Below are positions 54,340 to 62,978 of a stretch of 64,000 nt of DNA, in pieces. The stretch is taken from NCBI GenBank assembly GCA_019246625.1, contig JAFAQB010000266.1, forward strand, positions 1-64,000, written 5' to 3'. Positions within the stretch are counted from its first letter, which is position 1. Every line of letters begins with the position of its first letter. Both the position numbers and the translations under genes were made by a program. The DNA is from Nitrososphaeraceae archaeon (GTDB taxonomy: Archaea > Thermoproteota > Nitrososphaeria > Nitrososphaerales > Nitrososphaeraceae). Under the pieces are notes generated by a model. The model did no database searches. It was not told the origin of the DNA and saw only the letters and a program-made list of their open reading frames with translations.

Positions 54340-55338
54340 ATGGGTCATCGTAAGTATAGTGCACCTAGGAGGGGTAGTGTTGCATTTAGACCTAGGGCGA
54401 GAGCGAAGAGTTTGGAACCAAGGATAAGGACTTGGCCAAACATGCGGTCAGAAAAACCAACCTTCCTTGGTTTTGCGGGGTTTAAAGCAGGTGAAATTCA
54501 TGTATTGACGATAGATGATCGTGAAAGGACCCCTAATTTTGGGAAGCATTTTCTAAACGAAGCTACGGTTATCGTGACTCCTCCGCTAAGGATCATAGGT
54601 ATTCGCGGATATACTGAAGATTATCATGGGAGACATGCTGTTTTCGATATTTATGCCAAGGATCTTCCAAAAAAATTGGACAGGAAATTCCAGGCCAAAT
54701 TTTCTCAAGAAGCTTTCTCTAAAGCTGAATTGGTTCTCAACAAGGTGACTTCTATTATGGCAATAGTGGCAATTTTACCAAATGAGGTAAACATTTCACA
54801 AAAAAAACCATTCGTTTTTGAACTAGCCGTCTCAGGTGCTGACATTAAAAATCAGTATGAATATCTTAAAGGCCTTCTAGGAAAACAAATTCGAGCAGCT
54901 GATGTTATAAAAACGGGCCAATTTGTTGATGTCTTCGGAATAACTAGAGGTAAAGGTGTAGAAGGCCCGGTTACTAGGTTCGGCATCAAGAGGAAGCAAC
55001 ATAAATCAAGGAAGAGTGTTCGTGCTGTTGGTACCTTGGGCCCCATATCTCCTGCAGTAGTAATGTATACTGTTGCAAGACAGGGACAAAGAGGTTTCCA
55101 TCAAAGAACGGAATATAACAAGAGGATTTTGATGATGTCAAATACCGAATCGGATGGGCAAAATTTGATCAATCCTTCCGGCGGCTTCAAACATTTTGGA
55201 ATAATAAAAGGTGACTATATGGTGTTAAAAGGTTCGATACCAGGCGTTCCTAAAAGGATAATAAAGTTAAGACATGCGATAAGAAGAACTAATGCCAAGA
55301 TAATAGAACCTAGGGTCATAGAGGTCGTCGCCCAGTGA
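54340..55338 (+). CDS. rpl3: Ribosomal protein uL3
   Basis: 332 residues, archaeal length. Starts GHRKYSAPRRGSVAFRPRAR and contains the uL3 signature region FVDVFGITRGKGVEGPVTRF and the long central loop that reaches the peptidyl transferase centre. First gene of the ribosomal operon; uL4 overlaps its stop. Confidence 0.96.
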   Translation: MGHRKYSAPRRGSVAFRPRARAKSLEPRIRTWPNMRSEKPTFLGFAGFKAGEIHVLTIDDRERTPNFGKHFLNEATVIVTPPLRIIGIRGYTEDYHGRHAVFDIYAKDLPKKLDRKFQAKFSQEAFSKAELVLNKVTSIMAIVAILPNEVNISQKKPFVFELAVSGADIKNQYEYLKGLLGKQIRAADVIKTGQFVDVFGITRGKGVEGPVTRFGIKRKQHKSRKSVRAVGTLGPISPAVVMYTVARQGQRGFHQRTEYNKRILMMSNTESDGQNLINPSGGFKHFGIIKGDYMVLKGSIPGVPKRIIKLRHAIRRTNAKIIEPRVIEVVAQ

Positions 55339-56156
55339 CTAAAAATACAAAAGTTCTACAAATCGATGGTACTGATTTGCATAATATAGATTTACCTCCT
55401 GTATTTGAAACTGTCTTTAGGCCAGATATTATTCATAAGGCATATGTGAATTTGCTGTCGCATTCATTCCAAAAACAAGGACGCTATCCAATGGCTGGAG
55501 AGATGGTTAGTGCTGAATCACGAAACACAGGGCTTGGAATTGCAAGAATTGCAAGAGCCCGGGGCGAAGGATTCGCAAGAGCAGGACAAGCAGCGGGAGT
55601 CGCTGGAGTAAGACACGGAAGGGCTCCACACCCACCAGAGTCTTGGAAAAAAATATATAAAAAAATTAACAAGAAGGAAAAGTGGCTAGCCCTGTGTTCT
55701 GCCATAGCGGCTACCGCCAAGAAAGATATAATTAAAAGACGTGGCCATAAGGTAGACAATATATCAAGTTTCCCAATAGTAGTTTCGAACGACATTGAAT
55801 CTATTACAAAGACCAAAGATCTCCGAAAATCCCTTGATGCACTGGGTCTTGCAGAAGAATTGATTAGATCAGATTCATCCAGAAAATCAAGATCCGGGAT
55901 CGCAAGACGAAGGCATAGAGCATCTAGATCAGCCACCAGCGTCTTAGTAGTTGTGGGCAATGACGAAACTATTGGTCGATTGTCTGGATCCATTCCAGGA
56001 ATAGATATCAAGCAAGTAAAGAGATTAAGTGTACTGGATTTGAGTCCTGGCTCAAAGCCAGTGAGGTTGACTGTCTTTTCAGAAAGTGCAATAAAACAGT
56101 TAAATGACGTAAAGGCACCTCTGCAGCAACCTGCGGAGAAGATTGATCATACATGA
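55335..56156 (+). CDS. rpl4: Ribosomal protein uL4
   Basis: 273 residues. Family segments are FRPDIIHKAYVNLLSHSFQK, GIARIARARGEGFARAGQAA and VRHGRAPHPPESWKKI, with RRHRASRSATSVLVVV before the C-terminal globular part. GTG start overlapping the uL3 stop by four bases; overlaps uL23 by four bases. Confidence 0.96.
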   Translation: MTKNTKVLQIDGTDLHNIDLPPVFETVFRPDIIHKAYVNLLSHSFQKQGRYPMAGEMVSAESRNTGLGIARIARARGEGFARAGQAAGVAGVRHGRAPHPPESWKKIYKKINKKEKWLALCSAIAATAKKDIIKRRGHKVDNISSFPIVVSNDIESITKTKDLRKSLDALGLAEELIRSDSSRKSRSGIARRRHRASRSATSVLVVVGNDETIGRLSGSIPGIDIKQVKRLSVLDLSPGSKPVRLTVFSESAIKQLNDVKAPLQQPAEKIDHT

Positions 56157-56443
56157 GCACCAAAAACAATGAATCCTTGAGTTTGGATCAAGCTGAAAAA
56201 GTAATTATTAAGCCGTATATAACAGAAAAAACATTCAATTTGATCGAAAAAGAGAATAAATTGACTTTTGTGGTCGCGGAAAAATCAACAAAGAAGCAGA
56301 TTGCCGAGGCATTATTAGTCTTATATGAATCCAAAGCAACCGAAGTCAACACTCTAAGGACTGTACAGGGTAAGAAGGCTGTTGTTAAATTTATAGCAGC
56401 AGAAGGTGCAAGAGACCTTGCTACAAAGTTGGGGCTTGTGTGA
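56153..56443 (+). CDS. rpl23: Ribosomal protein uL23
   Basis: 96 residues. KVIIKPYITEKTFNLIEKEN and LTFVVAEKSTKKQIAEALLV are typical; it forms part of the exit-tunnel docking site for SRP. In most archaea uL2 follows; here a 73-base gap and uS19 follow instead. Confidence 0.95.
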   Translation: MSTKNNESLSLDQAEKVIIKPYITEKTFNLIEKENKLTFVVAEKSTKKQIAEALLVLYESKATEVNTLRTVQGKKAVVKFIAAEGARDLATKLGLV

Positions 56444-56477
56444 GTGCTGTCATTAAGAGCTTGAACGACTCACGGTA

Positions 56478-56487
56478 GATTTAAAAG
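56478..56487 (+). promoter_or_regulatory. TATA box before uS19
   Basis: GATTTAAAAG in the uL23-uS19 gap lies about 30-35 bases before the uS19 TTG, suggesting that the rest of the operon has its own promoter at the place where uL2 is missing. Confidence 0.45.
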
Positions 56488-56516
56488 TGGTATTATGCGT
56501 TGAGACTATGGTATAA

Positions 56517-56924
56517 TTGGTTCGTGAGTTCAAATTCAAAGGTTACGCACCTGAACAATTACAAGCGTTATCGATAGAGGCACTATTACCACTTTTGAAT
56601 GCCAGACAGAGAAGATCTCTGGATAAAAGAGTAGCTCATTACATGAACGATGAAAAGAGAAAATTGCGAGAAGAGATAAAATTAGCAAGAGAGGGCAAAC
56701 TCAATGGTCAGTTAAGAACGCATATCAGAGACATGATAATTCTCCCTGACATGATAGGGCTTGATATCAATGTTCACAATGGCAAGGATTTTTCTAGCGT
56801 CAATATTAAAAAAGAAATGATCGGACATTACTTAGGAGAATATGCTATAACAAACAAACGGGTTCAGCACGGAGCCCCTGGAGTTGGTGCATCAAGATCT
56901 AGTCTGTATGTGCCATTAAAGTGA
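56517..56924 (+). CDS. rps19: Ribosomal protein uS19
   Basis: 135 residues. FKFKGYAPEQLQALSIEALL, RRSLDKRVAHYMNDEKRKLR and the C-terminal GHYLGEYAITNKRVQHGAPG are archaeal uS19. TTG start. First gene after the point where uL2 would be expected. Confidence 0.95.
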   Translation: MVREFKFKGYAPEQLQALSIEALLPLLNARQRRSLDKRVAHYMNDEKRKLREEIKLAREGKLNGQLRTHIRDMIILPDMIGLDINVHNGKDFSSVNIKKEMIGHYLGEYAITNKRVQHGAPGVGASRSSLYVPLK

Positions 56925-56931
56925 TTCGTGA

Positions 56932-57405
56932 ATGCCGACTTATTCTTACGCGTTCAATGCGTTCGACAAAACAAAGCATGTCAGGTCTGCGCTTAGAGAA
57001 AAAGATATTTCCCACAAACATGCTCGCGAAGTGGCTCTTGCTATAAGAGGAATGTCAATAGAAGACGCAAGAGAATTTTTGGAAAACGTCATTGCAAGGC
57101 AAATTGCAGTTCCATATAGACGACATAATAACGAAGTTGCACACAGATCAAACATCCGGGATGGTTTTTCTGCAGGTCGTTTTCCAAAGAAAACATCAAA
57201 AGAATTTTTGAAATTACTTGATAATTTAGAGTCAAATGGCGAGTATAAAGGAATGGATCTTGACAGGCTCAAAATAGTTAGCGCAGTCGTTCACAAGGGA
57301 ACCAAATTAGAACGCTTTACTCCTCGGGCTATGGGAAGGTCGAGCCCCAGGATTGATACACTCGTACATGTAGAATTAGTTGCACAAGAGGTAGCATCTG
57401 AATAA
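56932..57405 (+). CDS. rpl22: Ribosomal protein uL22
   Basis: 157 residues. YAFNAFDKTKHVRSALREKD, SHKHAREVALAIRGMSIEDA and the hairpin region with GRSSPRIDTLVHVELV match archaeal uL22. Its stop overlaps the uS3 start by one base. Confidence 0.95.
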   Translation: MPTYSYAFNAFDKTKHVRSALREKDISHKHAREVALAIRGMSIEDAREFLENVIARQIAVPYRRHNNEVAHRSNIRDGFSAGRFPKKTSKEFLKLLDNLESNGEYKGMDLDRLKIVSAVVHKGTKLERFTPRAMGRSSPRIDTLVHVELVAQEVASE

Positions 57406-58124
57406 TGAGTGCCGTAAAGAATGTTATGAAAAGCAATTATCGTAACATGCAACTTGATGAGTATTTGGCAGCAACTTTAAAGGATGCCGGATATGGAGGT
57501 GTAGATGTGCAAAAAACACCAATTGGCACCAGGATAACACTTTATGTCACACGACCCGGTCTTGTTATCGGAAGAAAAGGTACTGGGATCAGAGATATTA
57601 CTTCTAAATTAGAAGAAAAATTTGGTTTGACAAATCCTCAAATATCTGTTATGGAAGTTGCTGTCCCGGAATTGAATCCGAAGATAATGTGTAACAGAAT
57701 TGCTCAGTTGATTGAACGGGGGACAGCTTTTAGGAGGGCCTGTCTCTGGACAATAAATACAATTAGTAATGCTGGTGCTCTAGGTGTAGAGGTGACAGTT
57801 GCTGGGAAACTAAGAAGTGAACGGGCGCACTTTGAAAAACATTCTTCAGGTGTTCTGCCAAAGAGTGGGGATGTGGCAGAGAAGGTAGTAAAGGTGGGTG
57901 TAACACATGTTCGAACAAAGATGGGTCTTATGGGTATACAATTGAGAATTGCCTTAAAAAACGAAATTCCACAAGACTTTGATTATCCCGACACATCTCT
58001 AATCGATGCACAAACACAGCCTGAAAAACTATCAGCACAACAATCATCGGATGAAAATGTAATTCCAAGTGGCTTGCCGGAAAAAGCCGTGCCAGCAGGG
58101 GGAAGTGCTAATGGCAAGGGCTAA
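57405..58124 (+). CDS. rps3: Ribosomal protein uS3
   Basis: 239 residues. The KH domain carries VTRPGLVIGRKGTGIRDITS, and the C-terminal domain has GVEVTVAGKLRSERAHFEKH. The tail after about residue 200 is polar and variable. Its 3' end overlaps the uL29 start by 14 bases. Confidence 0.95.
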   Translation: MSAVKNVMKSNYRNMQLDEYLAATLKDAGYGGVDVQKTPIGTRITLYVTRPGLVIGRKGTGIRDITSKLEEKFGLTNPQISVMEVAVPELNPKIMCNRIAQLIERGTAFRRACLWTINTISNAGALGVEVTVAGKLRSERAHFEKHSSGVLPKSGDVAEKVVKVGVTHVRTKMGLMGIQLRIALKNEIPQDFDYPDTSLIDAQTQPEKLSAQQSSDENVIPSGLPEKAVPAGGSANGKG

Positions 58125-58323
58125 GCTAAAGACAATCCGGGAAATGAATGACAATGATCTATCAGGCAAATTAACAGATCTTAGGGCTGATCTCTCAAAG
58201 ATTAGATCAGAAGCGGCAAAAGGGACCTTGAAGAAAAGGACCGGAAGCGTAAAATATATTCGTAGAGACATAGCTCGAATTTTGACTATTCTAAACGAGA
58301 GGAGGATCAAAAACAATGATTAG
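58111..58323 (+). CDS. rpl29: Ribosomal protein uL29
   Basis: 70 residues from ATG 58111, preceded by an AGGGGGA motif inside uS3. The long-helix pattern REMNDNDLSGKLTDLRADLS and the KRTGSVKYIRRDIARILTIL end are typical. A start further upstream is open but lies in uS3 coding sequence and is not needed. Confidence 0.92.
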   Translation: MARAKLKTIREMNDNDLSGKLTDLRADLSKIRSEAAKGTLKKRTGSVKYIRRDIARILTILNERRIKNND

Positions 58324-58585
58324 CGATAAAAATATTTTCGCACATGAGCTTGTTGGTCTTCATGCAATTATAGAAGATAGTTTAGACAGGCCACTTACAG
58401 GCTTGTCAGGCACCATAGTCCTTGAAACTAAAAACATGATTAGCATAAAAACAACTAGGGGAACAAAAAGAATATCTAAATCCGTAGCAAGAAAAATTAG
58501 GTTAGATCTTCCATCTGGCAGTTGCTTTATAGATGGTTCGTCGCTAAAGGGAAGACCAGAAGATCGTGTTACGCTACCTCATTGA
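58316..58585 (+). CDS. rnp1: RNase P protein subunit Rpp29
   Basis: 89 residues, small for the family. HELVGLHAIIEDSLDRPLTG, GTIVLETKNMISIKTTRGTK and the KSVARKIRLDLPSGSCFIDG strand match archaeal Rpp29 (Pop4), which with Rpp21 supports substrate binding by RNase P RNA. It sits at its usual place between uL29 and uS17 and overlaps uL29 by eight bases. Confidence 0.92.
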   Translation: MISDKNIFAHELVGLHAIIEDSLDRPLTGLSGTIVLETKNMISIKTTRGTKRISKSVARKIRLDLPSGSCFIDGSSLKGRPEDRVTLPH

Positions 58586-58595
58586 GTTGAAAAAC

Positions 58596-58937
58596 ATGGT
58601 TAGAAATATTGGCATATCCGTCGCTCCTCCGAGGAAATCATGCGAGGATAAACGCTGTCCTTTTCATGGGATCCTTGCAATAAGAGGAAAAATATTTAGT
58701 GGAACGGTTGTTAGTGCTAAAGCAAAAAACATGGCAGTGGTAGCTCGCGAGTATCCGCATCCTGTACCAAAATACAAGAGATATGAGAGGAGCAAGTCTA
58801 AACTCCACGCATATATCCCTGGGTGCATAGATATTGGAGAAGGCTTGGAGGTCAAGATCGCCGAATGTAGACCCTTGTCGAAAACAGTCTCGTTCGTTAT
58901 AATAGAGGTGAGTAACAAGGATGGCAGCAAAGACTAG
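58596..58937 (+). CDS. rps17: Ribosomal protein uS17
   Basis: 113 residues from ATG 58596. Archaeal uS17 features: CEDKRCPFHGILAIRGKIFS, SAKAKNMAVVAREYPHPVPK and the CIDIGEGLEVKIAECRPLSK strand. TTG 58587 or GTG 58566 are other possible starts. Overlaps uL14 by 17 bases. Confidence 0.94.
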   Translation: MVRNIGISVAPPRKSCEDKRCPFHGILAIRGKIFSGTVVSAKAKNMAVVAREYPHPVPKYKRYERSKSKLHAYIPGCIDIGEGLEVKIAECRPLSKTVSFVIIEVSNKDGSKD

Positions 58938-59355
58938 GGCCGTTTCGGCAAAGGGAGTAGAAGAATTTAGACCATATGTTACAAGAGCTCTTCCGATTAC
59001 TGCTGAGCTAGTATGTGCAGATAACACAGGTGCAAAAATTTTGCGTATAGCTCAAGTCACGAGATATAAAGGAAGGCATTCTAGGCTGCCTTCTGCTGCA
59101 GTAGGAGATTTCGTGACAGTAACCGTTAAAAAAGGTCCAGCGGAACTTCGAAGACAAATCTTTGGAGCAGTAATAGTAAGACAAAAATATCCAGTCAAAA
59201 GACTAAATGGTGTTCGTGTGACATTCGAAGACAATGCAGCAGTTTTGGTGACTCCAGAAGGAGAGATCAAAGGAACCGATATAAAGGGTCCTGTTGCTGC
59301 AGAAGCAGCAGAAAGATGGCCCAGAATAGCAAACTTAGCACCAATGATAATTTAG
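58921..59355 (+). CDS. rpl14: Ribosomal protein uL14
   Basis: 144 residues. TAELVCADNTGAKILRIAQV, DFVTVTVKKGPAELRRQIFG and VIVRQKYPVKRLNGVRVTFE are diagnostic. Located between uS17 and uL24 in the usual archaeal order. Confidence 0.96.
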   Translation: MAAKTRAVSAKGVEEFRPYVTRALPITAELVCADNTGAKILRIAQVTRYKGRHSRLPSAAVGDFVTVTVKKGPAELRRQIFGAVIVRQKYPVKRLNGVRVTFEDNAAVLVTPEGEIKGTDIKGPVAAEAAERWPRIANLAPMII

Positions 59356-59372
59356 GAGTATAAGATATAAAT

Positions 59373-59816
59373 ATGTCAAGTTCCAATGCAACAATATTAA
59401 GTATTCCAAAGCACATTCTCGATGCAAGAATATGCTCTTCGCTTACTGATGATCTACGAAAGCAATATGGTAGACGAAGCGCAAGAGTAGTAAAAGGCGA
59501 TACTGTTAAAGTAATGCGTGGCGAATACGCTGGAATCGAAGGAAAGGTTGAAAAGGTTAATACTGAAAGAGGTACGTTGGCAATCGAAGGCGTTCAGAGA
59601 GAGAAGATCAGAGGAGGAAATGTCAAAGTTCAGATCCACGCATCAGAAGTCACAATATTGAGTTTTAACCTGCAAGACACGTACAGGCGAACAAAACTTC
59701 AAAGCAACTTGGATGGTCGGCCAAAAGGCGAACAACAATACACAGCTAATAAAAGAGTTAGGAATGCTTCTAAAAATGAGAAAACAGAACGAAAATTGGC
59801 AGAAAGTGACAAATAA
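59373..59816 (+). CDS. rpl24: Ribosomal protein uL24
   Basis: 147 residues. The KOW motif region KGDTVKVMRGEYAGIEGKVE and the VQIHASEVTILSFNL strand identify it. The C-terminal 40 residues are a lysine-rich extension. Its stop overlaps the eS4 start by one base. Confidence 0.94.
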   Translation: MSSSNATILSIPKHILDARICSSLTDDLRKQYGRRSARVVKGDTVKVMRGEYAGIEGKVEKVNTERGTLAIEGVQREKIRGGNVKVQIHASEVTILSFNLQDTYRRTKLQSNLDGRPKGEQQYTANKRVRNASKNEKTERKLAESDK

Positions 59817-60532
59817 TGGCAAAGATAGGTCGAGACTTTAGACTAAAAAGACAGATGGCCCCTACCTTCTGGAATATCAAAAGAAAGGAAAGCCAATTTG
59901 TGTTACAAGTGAAACCTGGCTCCCATCCAAGAAGAAGAGCATATCCATTAGGAATCATCATAAGAGATGTACTCAAAATAGCAAATACAATGCATGAGGC
60001 TGAAATAATTGTAAATGCAGGAAAAGTAAAGGTGGATGGCATTATAAGAAGAGACATCCATTTTGGAGTTGGATTGATGGATATAGTTGAGCTTGTCCCT
60101 ACAGGACAAGCATATAGATTTGTACCAAAAGACTCCCGATTGCTAGTGCCTGTGAGTATTAAGGATGACGAGAAACTCAAAAAACTTATCAAGATCACAA
60201 GTAAAGCCGTAATCAGACAAGGTAAACTTCAATACGGTTTCCATGACGGAAAGACGCTTATTAGCGATCAGAAGATGAGTGTAGGTGACACATGCCTCGT
60301 TCAGCTTCCAGAATCAAAAATTAATGAACACATTAAATTCCAAAGAGGTTCGACTGTATTGGTAACAAGCGGGGAGAACGCCGGCGGCATAGGCAAAATA
60401 GAAGATATCAGAGACGGCATTTTTTCTCTGCCAAAACATGCACTAGTATCTTTTGCAGAAAGATCCGTTGAACTCCCTGTCGAAATTGTTATGACCGTCG
60501 GTTCTCAGAGGCCTATTATAGGGGTCGATTAG
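59816..60532 (+). CDS. rps4e: Ribosomal protein eS4
   Basis: 238 residues. The S4-type RNA-binding segment is LGIIIRDVLKIANTMHEAEI and VNAGKVKVDGIIRRDIHFGV, and the C-terminal KOW region is GSTVLVTSGENAGGIGKIED. Archaea-and-eukaryote-specific small-subunit protein. Confidence 0.95.
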   Translation: MAKIGRDFRLKRQMAPTFWNIKRKESQFVLQVKPGSHPRRRAYPLGIIIRDVLKIANTMHEAEIIVNAGKVKVDGIIRRDIHFGVGLMDIVELVPTGQAYRFVPKDSRLLVPVSIKDDEKLKKLIKITSKAVIRQGKLQYGFHDGKTLISDQKMSVGDTCLVQLPESKINEHIKFQRGSTVLVTSGENAGGIGKIEDIRDGIFSLPKHALVSFAERSVELPVEIVMTVGSQRPIIGVD

Positions 60533-60536
60533 ACAT

Positions 60537-61064
60537 ATGCATCAGGAAGAAATGCAAGAAACTCAACCTATGAGAAAAATTAGCGTAGGTAAGGTTGTGA
60601 TAAATATTGGCGTGGGAAAATCTGGTGAACCTTTGGAAAAAGCAAAACATGCATTAGAGGAATTGACTGGCCGAGAGCCGAGCGTACGTGGAGCAAAGAA
60701 TACTGTCAGAGACTTTAATATCCATAAAGGAGAGCCTATTGGTGCAATGGTCACGCTTAGAAGGGAACCGGCAGTTAAATTTTTAAGAAACGTATTGGCA
60801 GCAAACAGAAACATTGTAAAGACTTCATCTTTTGATAACTACGGAAATACCTCAATTGGAATACACGAACACATTGATATACCAGGAACAAAATACAATC
60901 CTGAGATTGGTATTTTCGGAATGGATGTCAGTATTTCATTAACGAGGCCAGGATATCGGATCGCAAAGAAAAGGAATAGAAATAGAATTGGTAAACTTCA
61001 TAGAATCACAAAACAGGAGGCAATTGAATTCTTTAAAGAACAATACGGAGCTGAGACAACATAA
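60537..61064 (+). CDS. rpl5: Ribosomal protein uL5
   Basis: 175 residues. KISVGKVVINIGVGKSGEPL, LTGREPSVRGAKNTVRDFNI and IGIFGMDVSISLTRPGYRIA are typical. It binds 5S rRNA. The stop overlaps the uS14 ATG by one base. Confidence 0.95.
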   Translation: MHQEEMQETQPMRKISVGKVVINIGVGKSGEPLEKAKHALEELTGREPSVRGAKNTVRDFNIHKGEPIGAMVTLRREPAVKFLRNVLAANRNIVKTSSFDNYGNTSIGIHEHIDIPGTKYNPEIGIFGMDVSISLTRPGYRIAKKRNRNRIGKLHRITKQEAIEFFKEQYGAETT

Positions 61065-61243
61065 TGCCTAAACCCCGAGATTATGCTATTACTGGAAGAA
61101 AGCAACTTGGACATGGTAGGGGAAATAGATGGTGTAAAAGGTGTGGTTCATATGTAGGCATTATCCAAAAGTATGACATTATGCTTTGCAGGCAATGCTT
61201 CAGGGAAGTAGCTGCTAGTCTAGGCTTCGTAAAATTTGTTTGA
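61064..61243 (+). CDS. rps14: Ribosomal protein uS14, zinc form
   Basis: 59 residues read by hand. Zinc ligands are CKRCG near residue 24 and CRQCF near 43, with GRKQLGHGRGNRW before and REVAASLGFVKFV at the end. This is the usual length for archaeal uS14. Confidence 0.94.
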   Translation: MPKPRDYAITGRKQLGHGRGNRWCKRCGSYVGIIQKYDIMLCRQCFREVAASLGFVKFV

Positions 61244-61259
61244 GTAGTGTGAGAGGAAA

Positions 61260-61652
61260 ATGCCAGCCACAAATGTGCTATCAAATCTATTTACTACTCT
61301 ATATAATAATGAATCACGCAGAAAAAAAGAATGTATAGTAATACCTGCATCAAAATTTGCAAGCGAGGTGTTGCGTGTAATGCAAAAACACCGCTTTATT
61401 GGCGAATTTGAACAGGTTGATGACGGTCGGTCTGGTAAGTTTAGAATTCAGTTGTTGGCAAAAATTAACAAATGTGGAATAGTTACGCCGAGGTTTAGTG
61501 TAAAAAAGGATGCATATCTAGGTTGGGAAAGACAATTTTTGCCTGCATATAATATGGGAATACTTCTTGTATCAACGAGTCATGGGATCATGTCTCATCA
61601 TGAGGCACAAAATAAAGGCTTGGGAGGAGCCTTGATAGGATATGTCTACTAA
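61260..61652 (+). CDS. rps8: Ribosomal protein uS8
   Basis: 130 residues. LSNLFTTLYNNESRRKKECI, SKFASEVLRVMQKHRFIGEF-like wording and the C-terminal LLVSTSHGIMSHHEAQNKGL identify it. Overlaps uL6 by 11 bases. Confidence 0.95.
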   Translation: MPATNVLSNLFTTLYNNESRRKKECIVIPASKFASEVLRVMQKHRFIGEFEQVDDGRSGKFRIQLLAKINKCGIVTPRFSVKKDAYLGWERQFLPAYNMGILLVSTSHGIMSHHEAQNKGLGGALIGYVY

Positions 61653-62193
61653 TGGCGATACTATTGTCGCGGTGGATATACCTGCTGCGGTGACAATCAC
61701 AAAGGAAGAAAATACCATTACTGTTAAAGGTAAACTAGGAACCTTAAAGAAGGATTTTACAAGGATGCCTACAACCATTAATATCGAGGACAATAGGTTG
61801 ATCATAAAACCATATGGAACGCGGAAGAAGGATCTTTCTATAAGAAATACTGCGAGAAGCATTATTGCAAATATGATTAAAGGTGTGGAAAATGGTTTTA
61901 CGTACAAGCTAAAGATTGTTTATGCACATTTTCCCATCTCGGTAAAGACAAGAGGAAAGGAGATATACATAGAAAATTATTTTGGCGAAAGATCGCCAAG
62001 GGTTTCTAGAGTCGTTGGAGATGACACAAAGGTCAATGTTGTTGGTGAAGATGTAGTAGTTGAGGGACCAAGTTTGGAAGACGTATCACAGACAGCCGCG
62101 AATATAGAATTCTCTACTAAGGTAAAAGGAAAAGATCAGCGAGTATTTTTAGACGGTTTGTATATTTACTCAAGAGAAGATGGTATGAGCTAA
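61642..62193 (+). CDS. rpl6: Ribosomal protein uL6
   Basis: 183 residues. VDIPAAVTITKEENTITVKG, RNTARSIIANMIKGVENGFT and FGERSPRVSRVVGDDTKVNV match archaeal uL6. It is the last ribosomal gene here; eL32, eL19, uL18, uS5, uL30 and uL15, which usually follow in archaea, are absent. Confidence 0.95.
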   Translation: MSTNGDTIVAVDIPAAVTITKEENTITVKGKLGTLKKDFTRMPTTINIEDNRLIIKPYGTRKKDLSIRNTARSIIANMIKGVENGFTYKLKIVYAHFPISVKTRGKEIYIENYFGERSPRVSRVVGDDTKVNVVGEDVVVEGPSLEDVSQTAANIEFSTKVKGKDQRVFLDGLYIYSREDGMS

Positions 62194-62335
62194 TTACAAT
62201 ACCTAGGAAACTATACCTTTTTATACAGTATAAAAAAATTGCGTAATACTATACATTCTTAAAGCGATAATACTAGAAAAAAATGTTTCTAACGTATTTA
62301 GAATTTTTTTATATATCCACATATTCGATACCTAA

Positions 62336-62344
62336 ACATTTATG
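62336..62344 (+). promoter_or_regulatory. TATA box of tRNA-Asn
   Basis: ACATTTATG is centred about 30 bases before the first base of the tRNA at 62371, the standard archaeal spacing. Confidence 0.45.
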
Positions 62345-62370
62345 TTGTGCTTGAATTCGCTCTATATTGC

Positions 62371-62470
62371 GCCGCTGTAGCTCAGCATGGTAGAGCAAAT
62401 TCATGGCTATGCCTTGGAGCTCAACTGGCTGTTAACCAGTGGGTCATCAGTTCGAGTCTGATCAGCGGCG
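62371..62470 (+). tRNA. tRNA-Asn(GTT) with 26-base intron at position 27/28
   Basis: Acceptor GCCGCTG/CAGCGGC, D stem GCTC/GAGC, anticodon stem ACTGG/CCAGT with loop CTGTTAA (anticodon GTT), variable GGGTC, T stem ATCAG/CTGAT and discriminator G. Twenty-six extra bases lie between the D stem and the anticodon stem. With the intron at 62399-62424, a bulge-helix-bulge forms: central GAGC (62393-62396) with GCTC (62419-62422), bulges AA^A and AA^C, and an intron hairpin with a GGC-TAT-GCC tip. Removal gives a 74-base tRNA. Confidence 0.9.
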
Positions 62471-62562
62471 CTTTATTCTATTGCGCACAGCTGAAATATA
62501 ACCAAAATCGGCTGTAATTAATTAGTATTTGTGTATTATATAATTTTGGTAAACTAATACAG

Positions 62563-62922
62563 TTATACGACTATAACATCTAGTGCAATTGCATCTGCAA
62601 GCAACTCGAGATGCTTGTTTGCTACAATGAACCCATTTTTGATTTCAGATGGTGAAACCCACCTATTAGATGAGGAAAATAATCTTTCTTTCCTCATTCG
62701 ACCCTCAAGATCTTCTACATCAATTTCCTTTTCTTCTAATTCCTGAGTTTCGTTGTGTTTTATTGTGAGCAAGACCTTTTTAACAAGAACCCTACGACCA
62801 AATCTTTGAGAATAATCTCTTGCATTTTCATCTATCTCGATGAGCTTTACTTTTATCTGAATCTTGTTAAGAGCATCTCTACTTGTCAAGAGCCTGTCGT
62901 CTACAAATCTATCATAACTCAT
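62563..62922 (-). CDS. Hypothetical 119-residue protein
   Basis: Not recognised. The middle has beta strands with basic residues (RRVLVKKVLLTIKHNE) and an acidic helix (EEKEIDVEDLEGRMRKERLF), and the end is hydrophobic (LELLADAIALDVIVV). No membrane segment or metal motif. Faces the tRNA-Asn gene and precedes the DUF35 pair on the other side. Confidence 0.65.
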   Translation of the reverse strand: MSYDRFVDDRLLTSRDALNKIQIKVKLIEIDENARDYSQRFGRRVLVKKVLLTIKHNETQELEEKEIDVEDLEGRMRKERLFSSSNRWVSPSEIKNGFIVANKHLELLADAIALDVIVV

Positions 62923-62978
62923 ACACTCTACAACAATATGATAATTTGTAATATATTAACCAAGCCATAATTATGTGA

